From Kribbella sp. VKM Ac-2568 (GTDB lineage: Bacteria; Actinomycetota; Actinomycetes; Propionibacteriales; Kribbellaceae), in assembly GCF_004345365.1 (NCBI RefSeq), contig NZ_SLVF01000007.1, positions 124,001-188,000 on the forward strand: a stretch of 64,000 nt of DNA, read 5' to 3'. The translations under genes were made by a program, and so were the position numbers. Below, piece after piece: positions 55,927-63,897 of the stretch. Positions within the stretch are counted from its first letter, which is position 1. Each line of letters begins with the position of its first letter. Below the pieces are notes generated by a model that did no database searches, was not told the origin of the DNA, and saw only the letters and a list, made by a program, of their open reading frames with translations.

Positions 55927-56862
55927 ATGCCAGGAGGCCGACTGAGCCACGAGGACCGTCTGGCGATCGCTGCCGGGCTGACAGCGGGACACGGGTACGC
56001 CGAGATCGCCCGGCGGCTGGATCGCCCCACCTCCACCATCAGCCGCGAGATCGCGCGCAACGGTGGCGCCCGCGGCTACCGGGCCGACCACGCCCACTAC
56101 GCGACCAGTTCTCGCGCTCGCAGGAGCAGGCCGGCCGCCACCATGGAGGAGCCTGCGGAGGTGGATGCCTACGGCCGGGATCCCCAGGCGGTCCGCGAGT
56201 TCGCCGAGCGCTTCGCGGCAACGATGGTCGACACCGGCGTCCCCCGGATGGCCGCCCGCGTCCTCGCCCACCTCTACACCGCGGACTCCCCGAGCCTCAC
56301 GGCCGCAGAACTGGTCCGCCACCTGCAGGTCAGCCATGCCTCGATCTCGAAGGCGATCGGCTACCTCGAGCGGGTGGAACTGGTCCGCCGTGAGCCGGAC
56401 GACCGAGGAGGCCGCCACGAGCACTACCTCATTGCCGAGGACGTCTGGATCCAGGCTTGGAAGACCAGTGCCCGCGCGAACGCGAACTGGGCGGCAACCG
56501 CCCGACAAGGTGCCGAGTTGCTCCAGTCCAGCACTCCAGCCGGCGCACGGCTGGAGCAGATGAGCCAGTTCTTCCAGCAACTCAGCAACGACATGTCAGG
56601 CGGCCCCGCCGCGGGCGCCGCGGAAGACGCGATGACCGTCCTGGCCGCCCTCTTCCACGCAGCCCGCCCACTCACCGCACCCCAGTTGGCAACCGCCCTC
56701 GACTGGCCAACCGACCGCATCACCGCCGCCCTCAAGACAGCCCACACCTACAAAGACTTCACCGACCCCCTCGTACTCCGCCCCGCCGCCACCGCCGCTT
56801 ACACAGTCGACGCCAGCCCCAACCGCCTGACACCAACCCAACGCACCGCCCTCAAAGCCTGA
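55927..56862 (+). CDS. Regulator with IS30-like HTH fused to a GbsR/MarR domain
   Basis: A 311-residue protein. Residues 5-60 resemble the IS30-transposase N-terminal helix-turn-helix (LSHEDRLAIAAGLTAGHGYA, then EIARRLDRPTSTISREIARN and GGARGYRA). Residues 75-180 form a GbsR/MarR winged helix (MAARVLAHLYTADSPSLTAA, then ELVRHLQVSHASISKAIGYL). A further helical, winged-helix-like C-terminus follows. No DDE nuclease is present, so the transposase HTH has been co-opted. GAAGGAG supports ATG 55927. Likely represses the divergent ABC exporter. Confidence 0.75.
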   Translation: MPGGRLSHEDRLAIAAGLTAGHGYAEIARRLDRPTSTISREIARNGGARGYRADHAHYATSSRARRSRPAATMEEPAEVDAYGRDPQAVREFAERFAATMVDTGVPRMAARVLAHLYTADSPSLTAAELVRHLQVSHASISKAIGYLERVELVRREPDDRGGRHEHYLIAEDVWIQAWKTSARANANWAATARQGAELLQSSTPAGARLEQMSQFFQQLSNDMSGGPAAGAAEDAMTVLAALFHAARPLTAPQLATALDWPTDRITAALKTAHTYKDFTDPLVLRPAATAAYTVDASPNRLTPTQRTALKA

Positions 56863-57005
56863 CGAGCTTGTCGGCATCAGTTGCCAGTAGCAACGTCCCG
56901 CTGCCGTTCTCGAGCCACCCGGCGTACCGCTCCCGGCGGATCGCCCACGCCGCTTCCGCAGTACGGACCGGCCAGTCGTCGCGGGCCACGGCCCGATGTG
57001 CTCGA
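56851..57005 (-). pseudogene. Possible acetyltransferase-like gene fragment
   Basis: Read on the minus strand, from about 57005 to a TGA at 56851-56853, the frame gives RAVARDDWPVRTAEAAW, then AIRRERYAGWLENGSG, then TLLLATDADKLVRL. The mix of conserved tryptophans, arginines and a hydrophobic LLLAT strand resembles the N-terminal part of GNAT-type proteins. There is no start codon with ribosome-binding site and no continuation, so it may be a remnant. It occupies most of the 210-bp gap between the HTH gene and the kinase-like gene. Confidence 0.3.
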
Positions 57006-57072
57006 CCCACCCTCGCACGAGCAGGCTGCGGAGGTGTTGTGGTTCGGGCGGCGGTCCGGAAGAGTCTGCGAG

Positions 57073-57924
57073 GTGGAAAGACACCCTGCCTTCAGCGACA
57101 TCGCCCTGCATACCGACGACGAGCTCGCCGAGGCGCTGGGTGCTCCGATCGAGGAGCGCGAGACCATCCACGTGTGGCCGCTGTCGTGTGTCCAGCGGGT
57201 GCTGCTCGGCGATGGCAGGACGCTCGTCTACAAAGCGCAACTCCCGCCGACCGTGGAGCCGGAGTACTACCAGGCAGCCTCGTCGAAGCTGCTGCCCGGC
57301 CACCAGGACCTCGGCGGGTTGGACGCATCCCGGTCGATGACGATCGAGTGGATCGACGCCCCACTGCTGGCTGACCTGGAGCTGGAACCGACCGAACTCG
57401 TCGAGCACGGACGTCGCCTGGTGACCCAGATCGGCGAGATCGGCGGGCAGCTGCCGACGTACCTCACGATCGGAGACGAACAGACCTGGTCGGACCTCGT
57501 CGATGAGGTGCTCGAACGGCACGAGAAGCTGCTGGCGGACGGACGCTTCACGCTGACGAACCACGAGAGTGTGCGGAAGGTTCGAGCCTGGGCGGCCGGT
57601 GACGCGGTACTGAACGCGCTCACCGCGACTCCCCAGGTCATCCACGGCGACCTCAAGGCCGACCAGGTCTTCATCACCTCCGACGGCTACCGCGTCATCG
57701 ACTGGCAGCGTCCTGTGCTCGCTCCTGCCGACGTCGACCTGGTCCTGCTGCTGGTCGATCAGGGCATCGATCCGCGCGAGTTCATCGACCCGGCGATCGT
57801 CGGGATCTTCTGGTTCCTCCGGCTGCACTGGGCGGTCGAGGCGCAGTACACGCTCTTCCCGGACAACCGCTGGCGCCTGTTCGACGAGTGGTCCCAGGAA
57901 GCCATCACCACGATCCTCGGCTAA
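57073..57924 (+). CDS. Phosphotransferase-like protein (APH fold)
   Basis: A 283-residue kinase-fold protein. The Brenner motif is VIHGDLKADQVF near 193 and the metal site YRVIDWQRPVLAPADVDLVL near 210. LVYKAQLPPTVEP near 52 contains the ATP-lysine region. A C-terminal WFLRLHWAVEAQYTLFPDNR segment is unusual. The GTG at 57073 follows GGAAGAG; the frame is open further upstream but that part is not protein-like. Substrate unknown. The GGR-like gene is convergent, 3 bases away. Confidence 0.65.
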   Translation: MERHPAFSDIALHTDDELAEALGAPIEERETIHVWPLSCVQRVLLGDGRTLVYKAQLPPTVEPEYYQAASSKLLPGHQDLGGLDASRSMTIEWIDAPLLADLELEPTELVEHGRRLVTQIGEIGGQLPTYLTIGDEQTWSDLVDEVLERHEKLLADGRFTLTNHESVRKVRAWAAGDAVLNALTATPQVIHGDLKADQVFITSDGYRVIDWQRPVLAPADVDLVLLLVDQGIDPREFIDPAIVGIFWFLRLHWAVEAQYTLFPDNRWRLFDEWSQEAITTILG

Positions 57925-57927
57925 CGG

Positions 57928-59061
57928 CTACTTCGTCACCAGCCCACGAAGCATGGCCGGCGTGATCCGCCCAGCCGCGAGCCCGAGCTCGACCAGATCG
58001 TCGAAGACGCGCTGATCGGCCGCAGAGGCTCGGATCCCCGCATCGAGGACCCGCCCAGACCGGGTCAGGCGCGCCGTCAGCGCGGTGTGCCGCAGATGCC
58101 GAGCAAGCAACCGAGCCGTCGATCGCCTGTACTCCGAACCCGCGCCGCCGTCATCCCGCCGGACAGCAGCGGCAGCCGCCCGTCCCGCCAGCAACCCCGT
58201 GGCGACGGCGTAGTAGATCCCCTCCCCAGTCATCGGATTGATCAGCCCAGCAGCATCTCCCGCGAGCAGCACCCGCCCATCCGAAGGCCGCCAGGACCAG
58301 CTCGACAGCGGCAGGTGATGCCCTCGCCAATCGATCCCGCCGGCCCCGGCGCCTGGCAGCAACTCCTCCAGCCGGTCGAGCAGTTCGGCCCGCGTCGGCC
58401 GAGAACGACCCGCCATCAACTGCTCCCCGTATCCCACGTTCGAGAGCCCATCACCCCGATCGAACGACCACGCGTACGACGGCTGCCGCGCCGTCCCGAA
58501 CACGATCACCTGCCGGGCGGAACGACCGTCAGGCGTCGGCGCATAACCCCTCAGCGCGAGCGCCGTAGGTCCCACCGGAAGCCCCAGCGTCCGGCGCACC
58601 ACTGACTGCGCGCCATCCGCGCCGACCACCACCCGTGCCTCGAACAGGTCGTCCACCCGCACAGCCGAGCGCAGTACGTCGAGGGCGCGAACGCGGTGCC
58701 GGCGGAGTTCCGCACCGGCCGCCTGGGCCGCCTCGACGAGCCGCTGGTCGAAGATCGTCCGGGGAACCACCCACGCCGGCCGCTCCATCAACCGGTCGAC
58801 CGCGAGCTCACCGCGGCGCAGTGCGAGCCGGCGAACCGGAGTACGGTCGTCGACCAGACCGGTGACCCCGACCTCGGCCAGCAGATCGAACACGTGCGGC
58901 GCGATCCCGTCACCACACGCCTTGTCCCGCGGGAAGTCCTGGCGATCGAGCAGCAGCACGGACAGCCCGGGCTCGGCAGCCAGCGCACCCAGCGCCGCCG
59001 CCGCACCAGCAGGCCCGGCCCCGACCACCACCAGATCCCAGTCCACAGGCCCTCCCGCCAT
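57928..59061 (-). CDS. Geranylgeranyl-reductase-like FAD oxidoreductase
   Basis: A 377-residue flavoprotein. The FAD motif is LVVVGAGPAGAAAALGALA near residues 10-28. The GGR-family DRQDFPRDKACGDGIAPHVF is at about 38-57 and the second motif VVVGADGAQSVVRRTLG at about 145-160. VLLAGDAAGLINPMTGEGIY is near 270. This is the geranylgeranyl reductase family, which reduces isoprenoid chains such as menaquinone or archaeal-type lipids, or acts as a halogenase/dehydrogenase relative. The start at ATG 59061 is family-like. No isoprenoid genes are adjacent. Confidence 0.85.
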   Translation of the reverse strand: MAGGPVDWDLVVVGAGPAGAAAALGALAAEPGLSVLLLDRQDFPRDKACGDGIAPHVFDLLAEVGVTGLVDDRTPVRRLALRRGELAVDRLMERPAWVVPRTIFDQRLVEAAQAAGAELRRHRVRALDVLRSAVRVDDLFEARVVVGADGAQSVVRRTLGLPVGPTALALRGYAPTPDGRSARQVIVFGTARQPSYAWSFDRGDGLSNVGYGEQLMAGRSRPTRAELLDRLEELLPGAGAGGIDWRGHHLPLSSWSWRPSDGRVLLAGDAAGLINPMTGEGIYYAVATGLLAGRAAAAAVRRDDGGAGSEYRRSTARLLARHLRHTALTARLTRSGRVLDAGIRASAADQRVFDDLVELGLAAGRITPAMLRGLVTK

Positions 59062-59107
59062 CAACCGAACGTACCCCTCCAGCCTGCCTCCGGCCGCCAA
59101 CCCGCGA

Positions 59108-60001
59108 TCAGCTGAGCTCCGGTGTGCCGAGGTCGCGGACCACCTCGAGGAAGCCACGGATGAGCGGGCTGTCGGGCTCACTCCGCCAGACCAGCCCCCA
59201 TCGCAGCAGTGGAGCGTCGTGGTACGGCAGGTACACGACGTCGGGCCGCGGGTGGTAGCGGATCACATGCCGACCGAGGGAGTTCACGCCTTCGCCCATG
59301 CTGATCAAGGTGTAGAGGTCGTCGAGCGTGGCGATCGTCCGCTGCCGCTCGACCGGCCTGCCGCTGGGCGTGTAGAACGGCGTGAACGCGTCCTCCCAGT
59401 AGTCCGGTGCCGGCTCGACGGCGCCCAGCGACCCGAAATCTCCCAGCACCTCCCACGACACCGTGTCGCTCCCGGCCAGGACGTGGTCGGACGCGACCGC
59501 CAGCACCCGCGGCTCGCAGAAGATCATCGGTCCCACCGTCAGATCCCGCTCCTCCACCGGCAACCAGCTGACCAGCAGGTCGATCTGGCCGCGGCGCAAG
59601 GGGCCGAAGGGGTCCATGAACTGGTTGTGCCGGACCCGCAACCCCCACTGCGGATGCCGCTTGCGGAACGTGTCCCAGAACGGCCTCAGGTCGTGGGTGT
59701 TGCTGGGGATCATCCCGATCCGGAGTACGTCGGTCACGCCGCGGGCCGCGTCCCGCGCGCGCTGCACCGACTGCTTGAGGCCGTGGTAGATCGGCAGCAG
59801 GTCGCCGCGCAACTGCTCCCCGACCGGCGTCAGCCGCACCGTCCGGCTCGAGCGCTCGAACAGCGCGCCGCCGATCCGCCGCTCCTGCTGCTTGATCGAC
59901 TGGCTGATCCGGGCCTGCGACACGTGCAGCCGCGCGGCGGTCCGGCCGAAGTGCAGTTCCTCGGCCAGGGTCAGGAAGATCTCGATGTCGCGCAGCTCCA
60001 A
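59108..60001 (-). CDS. LysR family regulator, divergent to an AhpD-like gene
   Basis: A 297-residue LysR protein. The helix-turn-helix is at 1-60 (MELRDIEIFLTLAEELHFGR, then RLHVSQARISQSIKQQERRI). The effector domain begins near 90 (LRIGMIPSNTHDLRP). The standard ATG is at 60001. It is divergent from the AhpD/CMD-like gene at 60153, with a GGGATCA/TGATCCC dyad between, so it is the likely regulator of that peroxidase-type gene. Confidence 0.87.
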   Translation of the reverse strand: MELRDIEIFLTLAEELHFGRTAARLHVSQARISQSIKQQERRIGGALFERSSRTVRLTPVGEQLRGDLLPIYHGLKQSVQRARDAARGVTDVLRIGMIPSNTHDLRPFWDTFRKRHPQWGLRVRHNQFMDPFGPLRRGQIDLLVSWLPVEERDLTVGPMIFCEPRVLAVASDHVLAGSDTVSWEVLGDFGSLGAVEPAPDYWEDAFTPFYTPSGRPVERQRTIATLDDLYTLISMGEGVNSLGRHVIRYHPRPDVVYLPYHDAPLLRWGLVWRSEPDSPLIRGFLEVVRDLGTPELS

Positions 60002-60047
60002 GGGGGCGGTCCCTTCGAACGATTAGCTCCGGGTTATCGGATGGTAC

Positions 60048-60066
60048 GGGATCAGCGGTTGATCCC
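60048..60066. promoter_or_regulatory. LysR-type binding dyad
   Basis: GGGATCA-GCGGT-TGATCCC (60048-60066) is a perfect 7-bp dyad around 5 bases in the 151-bp gap between the LysR and AhpD-like genes. Its T-N11-A spacing is compatible with LysR-type sites. Confidence 0.55.
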
Positions 60067-60152
60067 CACCGTCCTTTGTCAGCAGGCTGGGAGCTGTCCG
60101 GAAGGGCCCTTCCGATCCATTGCTCATCCCTAGCCAAGGAGCGCGAACAGCC

Positions 60153-60608
60153 ATGCAAGCAAGGATGAAGAACCCGGCGATGGTCCTCCCGGACGCCATG
60201 CAGCCGATCCAGAACCTGTTCAAGGTGACGTACTCGAGCGGGGTCCGGCAGACCACGCTCGAACTCGTGCATCTGCGGGCCAGCCAGATCAACGGCTGCA
60301 GCGCGTGCGTCGACTCCGGCGCCCGCAACGCCCGCAAGGCCGGCGAGACCGACGAACGGCTCGCGACGGTGGCAGCCTGGCGCGAGACCCCGTACTTCAA
60401 CGACGCCGAGCGCGCCGCCCTCGCACTGGCCGAGGCGGCCACCCGCCTCGCCGACCGGACGAACGCCGTACCGGACGAGATCTGGGCGGAGGCGGCCAAG
60501 CACTACGACGAGAAGGAACTTGCGGGCATCACCTTGATGATCGCGGTCACCAACTTGTTCAACCGCCTCAACGCGACCACTCGCCAGCTCGCCGGCGACT
60601 GGGGTTGA
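60153..60608 (+). CDS. Carboxymuconolactone decarboxylase/AhpD-like protein
   Basis: A 151-residue CMD-family protein with the redox CxxC motif C49SAC52 (LRASQINGCSACVDSGARNA) and the histidine-containing helix before it (LELVHLRAS). AhpD-type members act as alkylhydroperoxidase partners or thiol peroxidases. AAGGA lies 13 bases before ATG 60153, slightly far. Divergent from the LysR regulator. A GC hairpin follows 8 bases after its stop. Confidence 0.87.
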   Translation: MQARMKNPAMVLPDAMQPIQNLFKVTYSSGVRQTTLELVHLRASQINGCSACVDSGARNARKAGETDERLATVAAWRETPYFNDAERAALALAEAATRLADRTNAVPDEIWAEAAKHYDEKELAGITLMIAVTNLFNRLNATTRQLAGDWG

Positions 60609-60615
60609 CAGTCGG

Positions 60616-60645
60616 CCGGGCGCGACCGACTCCGGCCGCGCCCGG
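60616..60645. terminator. Hairpin after the AhpD-like gene
   Basis: CCGGGCGCG (60616-60624) and CGCGCCCGG (60637-60645) form a perfect 9-bp stem with a 12-base loop. It lies just after the AhpD-like stop (60608) and before the convergent membrane gene stop (60681). No T-tract. Confidence 0.55.
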
Positions 60646-60680
60646 TGGGCTCCAGCGTCCGCCGCCGCACCCGCGTGGGC

Positions 60681-61532
60681 TCAGCGTTCGCCGCGGCGGC
60701 CGTGGCGGTACGGGCGGCGCGATGGCGGAACGGCGGGGATGCGGCGGGCGGCGCGGGCAGCGCGGCGGTCGGCGTGGCCGGTGCCTTCGGCCCACGGCGT
60801 GACCGGCCGGGCCTCGTCGAGGTCGATCCGCTGCGGCGGCGGCGGAAGGTAGGCAGGCGGAGTGAGAGCCGGCACCGGCTCCGCGCGGCGACCGAGCTCC
60901 GCCTCGTCGTACATAGGCTCTTCCACCTGCTGGACCTGTACCGGCTTGGCGCGAGCGGCGGCTTCCTTGCTCACCCGCGGCTTCGGCCGGGCCAGCGCGG
61001 GCGGCGGCACATACTCCTTCTTCCTCTTCTTCGGCAGCTTGGTCTTGAGGTCGAGCCGGAGGCTGCGAATGAGGTTGCTGGTGGCAACGATCGTGATGGC
61101 GACGGACAGCACCGTGCAGCCGGCGAACAGGATCGCCCGGCCACCGGCCCCCCAGTCCGACGGCCCGGTCCGGCGCATCGCCGAGACCATCGCCACCACC
61201 ACCACATTGGTGATGCCGACGGCAACGGTCGCGACGATCGTCCGGACCAGCACGCGGCGTTCCAGCTCGAGGTCGTCGGCGGCGGCCACCAACCCGGCGA
61301 TCAGCCCGGCCAGCACCGGGATCGTGTAGACCGCCGCCAACGTCAGCCCCGGGCTCGCGACCAGGTAGAACACGTCGAAGACCAGCGCCGTGAGCGCCAG
61401 GGCCGCGGCGAAGCAGACCACCATCGGTGGGTAGGCCCGCACGATGGTCGCCGCGTCCGCCGGCAGCGTCCTGATCATCCTGAAGGGCAAAACGTCCAGT
61501 CTCCGTGGTCGATCGCTACTGAGACTTCTCAT
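60681..61532 (-). CDS. Membrane protein with charged C-terminal tail
   Basis: A 283-residue protein with about four helices: YPPMVVCFAAALALTALVFD, then GLTLAAVYTIPVLAGLIAGL, LVRTIVATVAVGITNVVVVA and AILFAGCTVLSVAITIVATS. A cytosolic tail of about 115 residues, rich in lysine, proline and arginine, follows (KTKLPKKRKKEYVPPPALAR). I do not recognise a named family. The start at 61532 is uncertain; Met19 (61478) is possible. It follows SigB on the same strand after 111 bases. Confidence 0.6.
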   Translation of the reverse strand: MRSLSSDRPRRLDVLPFRMIRTLPADAATIVRAYPPMVVCFAAALALTALVFDVFYLVASPGLTLAAVYTIPVLAGLIAGLVAAADDLELERRVLVRTIVATVAVGITNVVVVAMVSAMRRTGPSDWGAGGRAILFAGCTVLSVAITIVATSNLIRSLRLDLKTKLPKKRKKEYVPPPALARPKPRVSKEAAARAKPVQVQQVEEPMYDEAELGRRAEPVPALTPPAYLPPPPQRIDLDEARPVTPWAEGTGHADRRAARAARRIPAVPPSRRPYRHGRRGER

Positions 61533-61589
61533 TCTGCCCGCATCCGGCGCGGTCCGGCACCACCCGGGCGGATGATTTGTTCAGTTGCC

Positions 61590-61608
61590 CTCGGCCACGG
61601 CGGCCGAG
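61590..61608. terminator. Weak hairpin downstream of the SigB-like gene
   Basis: CTCGGCC (61590-61596) and GGCCGAG (61602-61608) form a 7-bp stem with loop ACGGC, 36 bases after the sigma stop at 61644 on the minus strand. A modest terminator candidate without T-tract. Confidence 0.35.
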
Positions 61609-61643
61609 CCCGCTCGAGCACCGTCAAGCTATGTCACGCAGTT

Positions 61644-62489
61644 TCAGGCAACGGCCGGCATCGGGGACAACTTGTCCCGAAGCTCGTCGAGGATGCGGCG
61701 CAGCACCCGGGACACCTGCATCTGGCTGACACCGATGTCTTTGCCGATCTCCGACTGGGTCCAGCCCTCGATGAAGCGCAGATGCAGGATCCGCCGCTCC
61801 CGCGGGCCCAGGTCCTCCAGCACCGGCTGCAGCATGTCGACGGTCTCCAACTGATCGACCGACCTGTCGTTCTCGTCGGCCACCACGTCGGCCAGCGTGA
61901 GATCGGCGTCCACGTCGGACGGGCGATCCAGCGACAGCACGTTGAAGCAGCCCTTGGCCGCCATCGCCTGCTCCACCTCACCGGCCTCTACACCCAGGTG
62001 CTCGGCGATCTCGGCCGGAGTGGGTTCGCGGTTCAACTGTTGCTCCAGCACGGGGAGCTTGGCGGCGATCGTGCCCTGCATCTCCTGCAGCCGGCGCGGG
62101 ATCCGGACGGTCCAGGCGCAGTCACGGAAGTACCGCTTCACCTCGCCGCGGATGGTCGGGATGGCGAACCCGATGAACGGTGTGTCCGCGTCCAGCCGGT
62201 AGTGGTGGGCCGCCTTGACCAGACCGAGGTAGGCGACCTGCTCGAGATCCTCCGCCTCGGCGCCCCGGCCGCGGAACCGACGGGCGATACCCCGGGCGAT
62301 CTCGATGTTCAGCTCGATGACGGCCTCGAGCAGCTCCTGCCGCTCGAACTCGTCGGTGCTGGCTTCCCTGCGCTCCAGCAGTTCAATGGTGGCCGATTCC
62401 CTGGCGGCCCGTTCCTCGGCGGAGGAACACTGCGTCGGCACGGGCTCGGTGCTGGAGTGGAAAAGAACGGTGCTGATGGTGGAATTCAT
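61644..62489 (-). CDS. SigB/SigF-type alternative sigma factor
   Basis: A 281-residue group 3 sigma factor. Region 2 is EIARGIARRFRGRGAEAEDL, then EQVAYLGLVKAAHHYRLDAD and PFIGFAIPTIRGEVKRYFRD. Region 3 is REPTPAEIAEHLGVEAGEVE. Region 4 is LGPRERRILHLRFIEGWTQS, then EIGKDIGVSQMQVSRVLRRI. This is the stress/sporulation SigB-SigF-SigG family, usually controlled by an anti-sigma RsbW and antagonist RsbV, but neither gene is adjacent. GAGG lies about 8 bases before ATG 62489. Confidence 0.88.
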   Translation of the reverse strand: MNSTISTVLFHSSTEPVPTQCSSAEERAARESATIELLERREASTDEFERQELLEAVIELNIEIARGIARRFRGRGAEAEDLEQVAYLGLVKAAHHYRLDADTPFIGFAIPTIRGEVKRYFRDCAWTVRIPRRLQEMQGTIAAKLPVLEQQLNREPTPAEIAEHLGVEAGEVEQAMAAKGCFNVLSLDRPSDVDADLTLADVVADENDRSVDQLETVDMLQPVLEDLGPRERRILHLRFIEGWTQSEIGKDIGVSQMQVSRVLRRILDELRDKLSPMPAVA

Positions 62490-62589
62490 GGATTGACCTC
62501 GCGACGCATAGTCACGGCGTGGCACATCTCTGGACCACGGTCAAATACCTGACTACGCCCGTACCCCGATCCAGCTGGTTCATGCATCG

Positions 62590-63819
62590 TCACTGTCTGT
62601 GGCGTACCCCATAGAGAATCGCCCCCAGCAGCAGAACCGCCCCACCGGCGAAAACTGACGACCACGGCAGCGCGAACGCCAGCGTCAAACACCCCACCAG
62701 CCCAACCGCCGGTACTGCGCGCGGCGGCCGCCCTTCGTCCGGGCGGAGGGTAGCCGCGGACAGGTTGGCGATCGCGTAATAGAAGAGCACTCCGAAAGAG
62801 GAGAACCCGATCGCCTGACGGACATCCACCAGCGCAGCCAGTACTGCGACCACCGCCCCGACCGCGAGCTCGGCACGATGCGGGACCTGGTACTTCGGGT
62901 GGATCTCGGCAAGCGCGGTCGGCAGATGCCGGTCACGCGCCATCGCCAGCGTCGTCCGCGAAACCCCGAGGATCAGCGCGAGCAGGGAACCCAACGCCGC
63001 CACGGCCGCGCCAATCCTTGCCACCGGCACCAATTCCGGCGCACCCGCTTCCTGGACCGCGGCCGCCACCGCGTCAGGACTCGCCGCGAGCCGCTCGGGC
63101 CCGAGAACCACCAGCAGCGCCAAGGCCACTGCGACGTATGTGATCAGGGTGATCGCCAGCGCGAGCGGTACGGCTCGCGGGATCGTGCGGCCGGGATCAC
63201 GAACCTCTTCGCCCAGAGTCGCGATCCGGGCATAGCCGGCGAAGGCGAAGAACAGCAACCCGGCCGCCTGGAGCACACCTCGGTACGTCGCGTCGCCACC
63301 GATCTCGAGGCGGCCGGGATCGGCGCTGCTAGAGGTCAGGCAGACGACCACGACCACGGCCAGGACCAGCAGGACGACGGCGACGATGATCCTGGTGAGC
63401 CAGGCCGCCTTCTGGATCCCGAAGTAGTTGAGTGCGGTCAGGGCAACGACCGCCGCGACAGCGACGGCGTGCGCCTGGTCAGGCCAGAGATAGGAACCGA
63501 CCGTCAGAGCCATCGCCGCGCACGAGGCGATCTTGCCGACCACGAACGCCCAGCCGGCCAGGTACCCCCAGAACGGCCCGAGCCGCTCGCGGCCGTAGAC
63601 ATAGGTGCCGCCCGATGCAGGGTACCGCGCGGCGAGCCGCGCCGACGAGGTCGCGTTGCAGTAGGCAACTACCGCGGCCACCGCCAGGCCGATCAGCAAG
63701 CCCGACCCGGCCGCCTCGGCGGCCGGCGTGAAGGCGGCGAATACCCCCGCGCCGATCATCGACCCCAACCCGACGACGACCGCGTCCCTCAGCCCCAGCT
63801 GCCTGCGCATCTCCACCAC
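62590..63819 (-). CDS. APC family amino-acid permease
   Basis: A 409-residue transporter with about 12 helices. The family N-terminus is LGLRDAVVVGLGSMIGAGVF near residues 8-27. ARYPASGGTYVYGRERLGPF is near 63, with the conserved helix 6-8 region LFFAFAGYARIATLGEEVRD near 190. Helices 11 and 12 at the C-terminus are short, so the protein is slightly shorter than many APC members. Substrate unknown. GTG 63819 and ATG 63810 are both possible starts. Confidence 0.88.
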   Translation of the reverse strand: MVEMRRQLGLRDAVVVGLGSMIGAGVFAAFTPAAEAAGSGLLIGLAVAAVVAYCNATSSARLAARYPASGGTYVYGRERLGPFWGYLAGWAFVVGKIASCAAMALTVGSYLWPDQAHAVAVAAVVALTALNYFGIQKAAWLTRIIVAVVLLVLAVVVVVCLTSSSADPGRLEIGGDATYRGVLQAAGLLFFAFAGYARIATLGEEVRDPGRTIPRAVPLALAITLITYVAVALALLVVLGPERLAASPDAVAAAVQEAGAPELVPVARIGAAVAALGSLLALILGVSRTTLAMARDRHLPTALAEIHPKYQVPHRAELAVGAVVAVLAALVDVRQAIGFSSFGVLFYYAIANLSAATLRPDEGRPPRAVPAVGLVGCLTLAFALPWSSVFAGGAVLLLGAILYGVRHRQ

Positions 63820-63844
63820 GAAAGCAGTGGATCACGAGGACAAC

Positions 63845-63880
63845 GAAAAGCGCGCGTCCCCGGAGGGTCGCGCGCTCTTC
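63845..63880 (-). terminator. Rho-independent terminator of the partial end gene
   Basis: GAAAAGCGCGCG and CGCGCGCTCTTC form a 12-bp stem with one mismatch around a 12-base loop. Read on the minus strand it follows the stop at 63898 and ends in GCGCGCTTTTCG, so it carries a short T-run. It lies directly between the end gene and the permease. Confidence 0.75.
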
Positions 63881-63897
63881 ACTGTGCTGGAAGGGGG

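Noticed and set aside
55927-56862. IS30 transposase
   Set aside because: Only the helix-turn-helix resembles IS30. The DDE catalytic core and terminal inverted repeats are missing.
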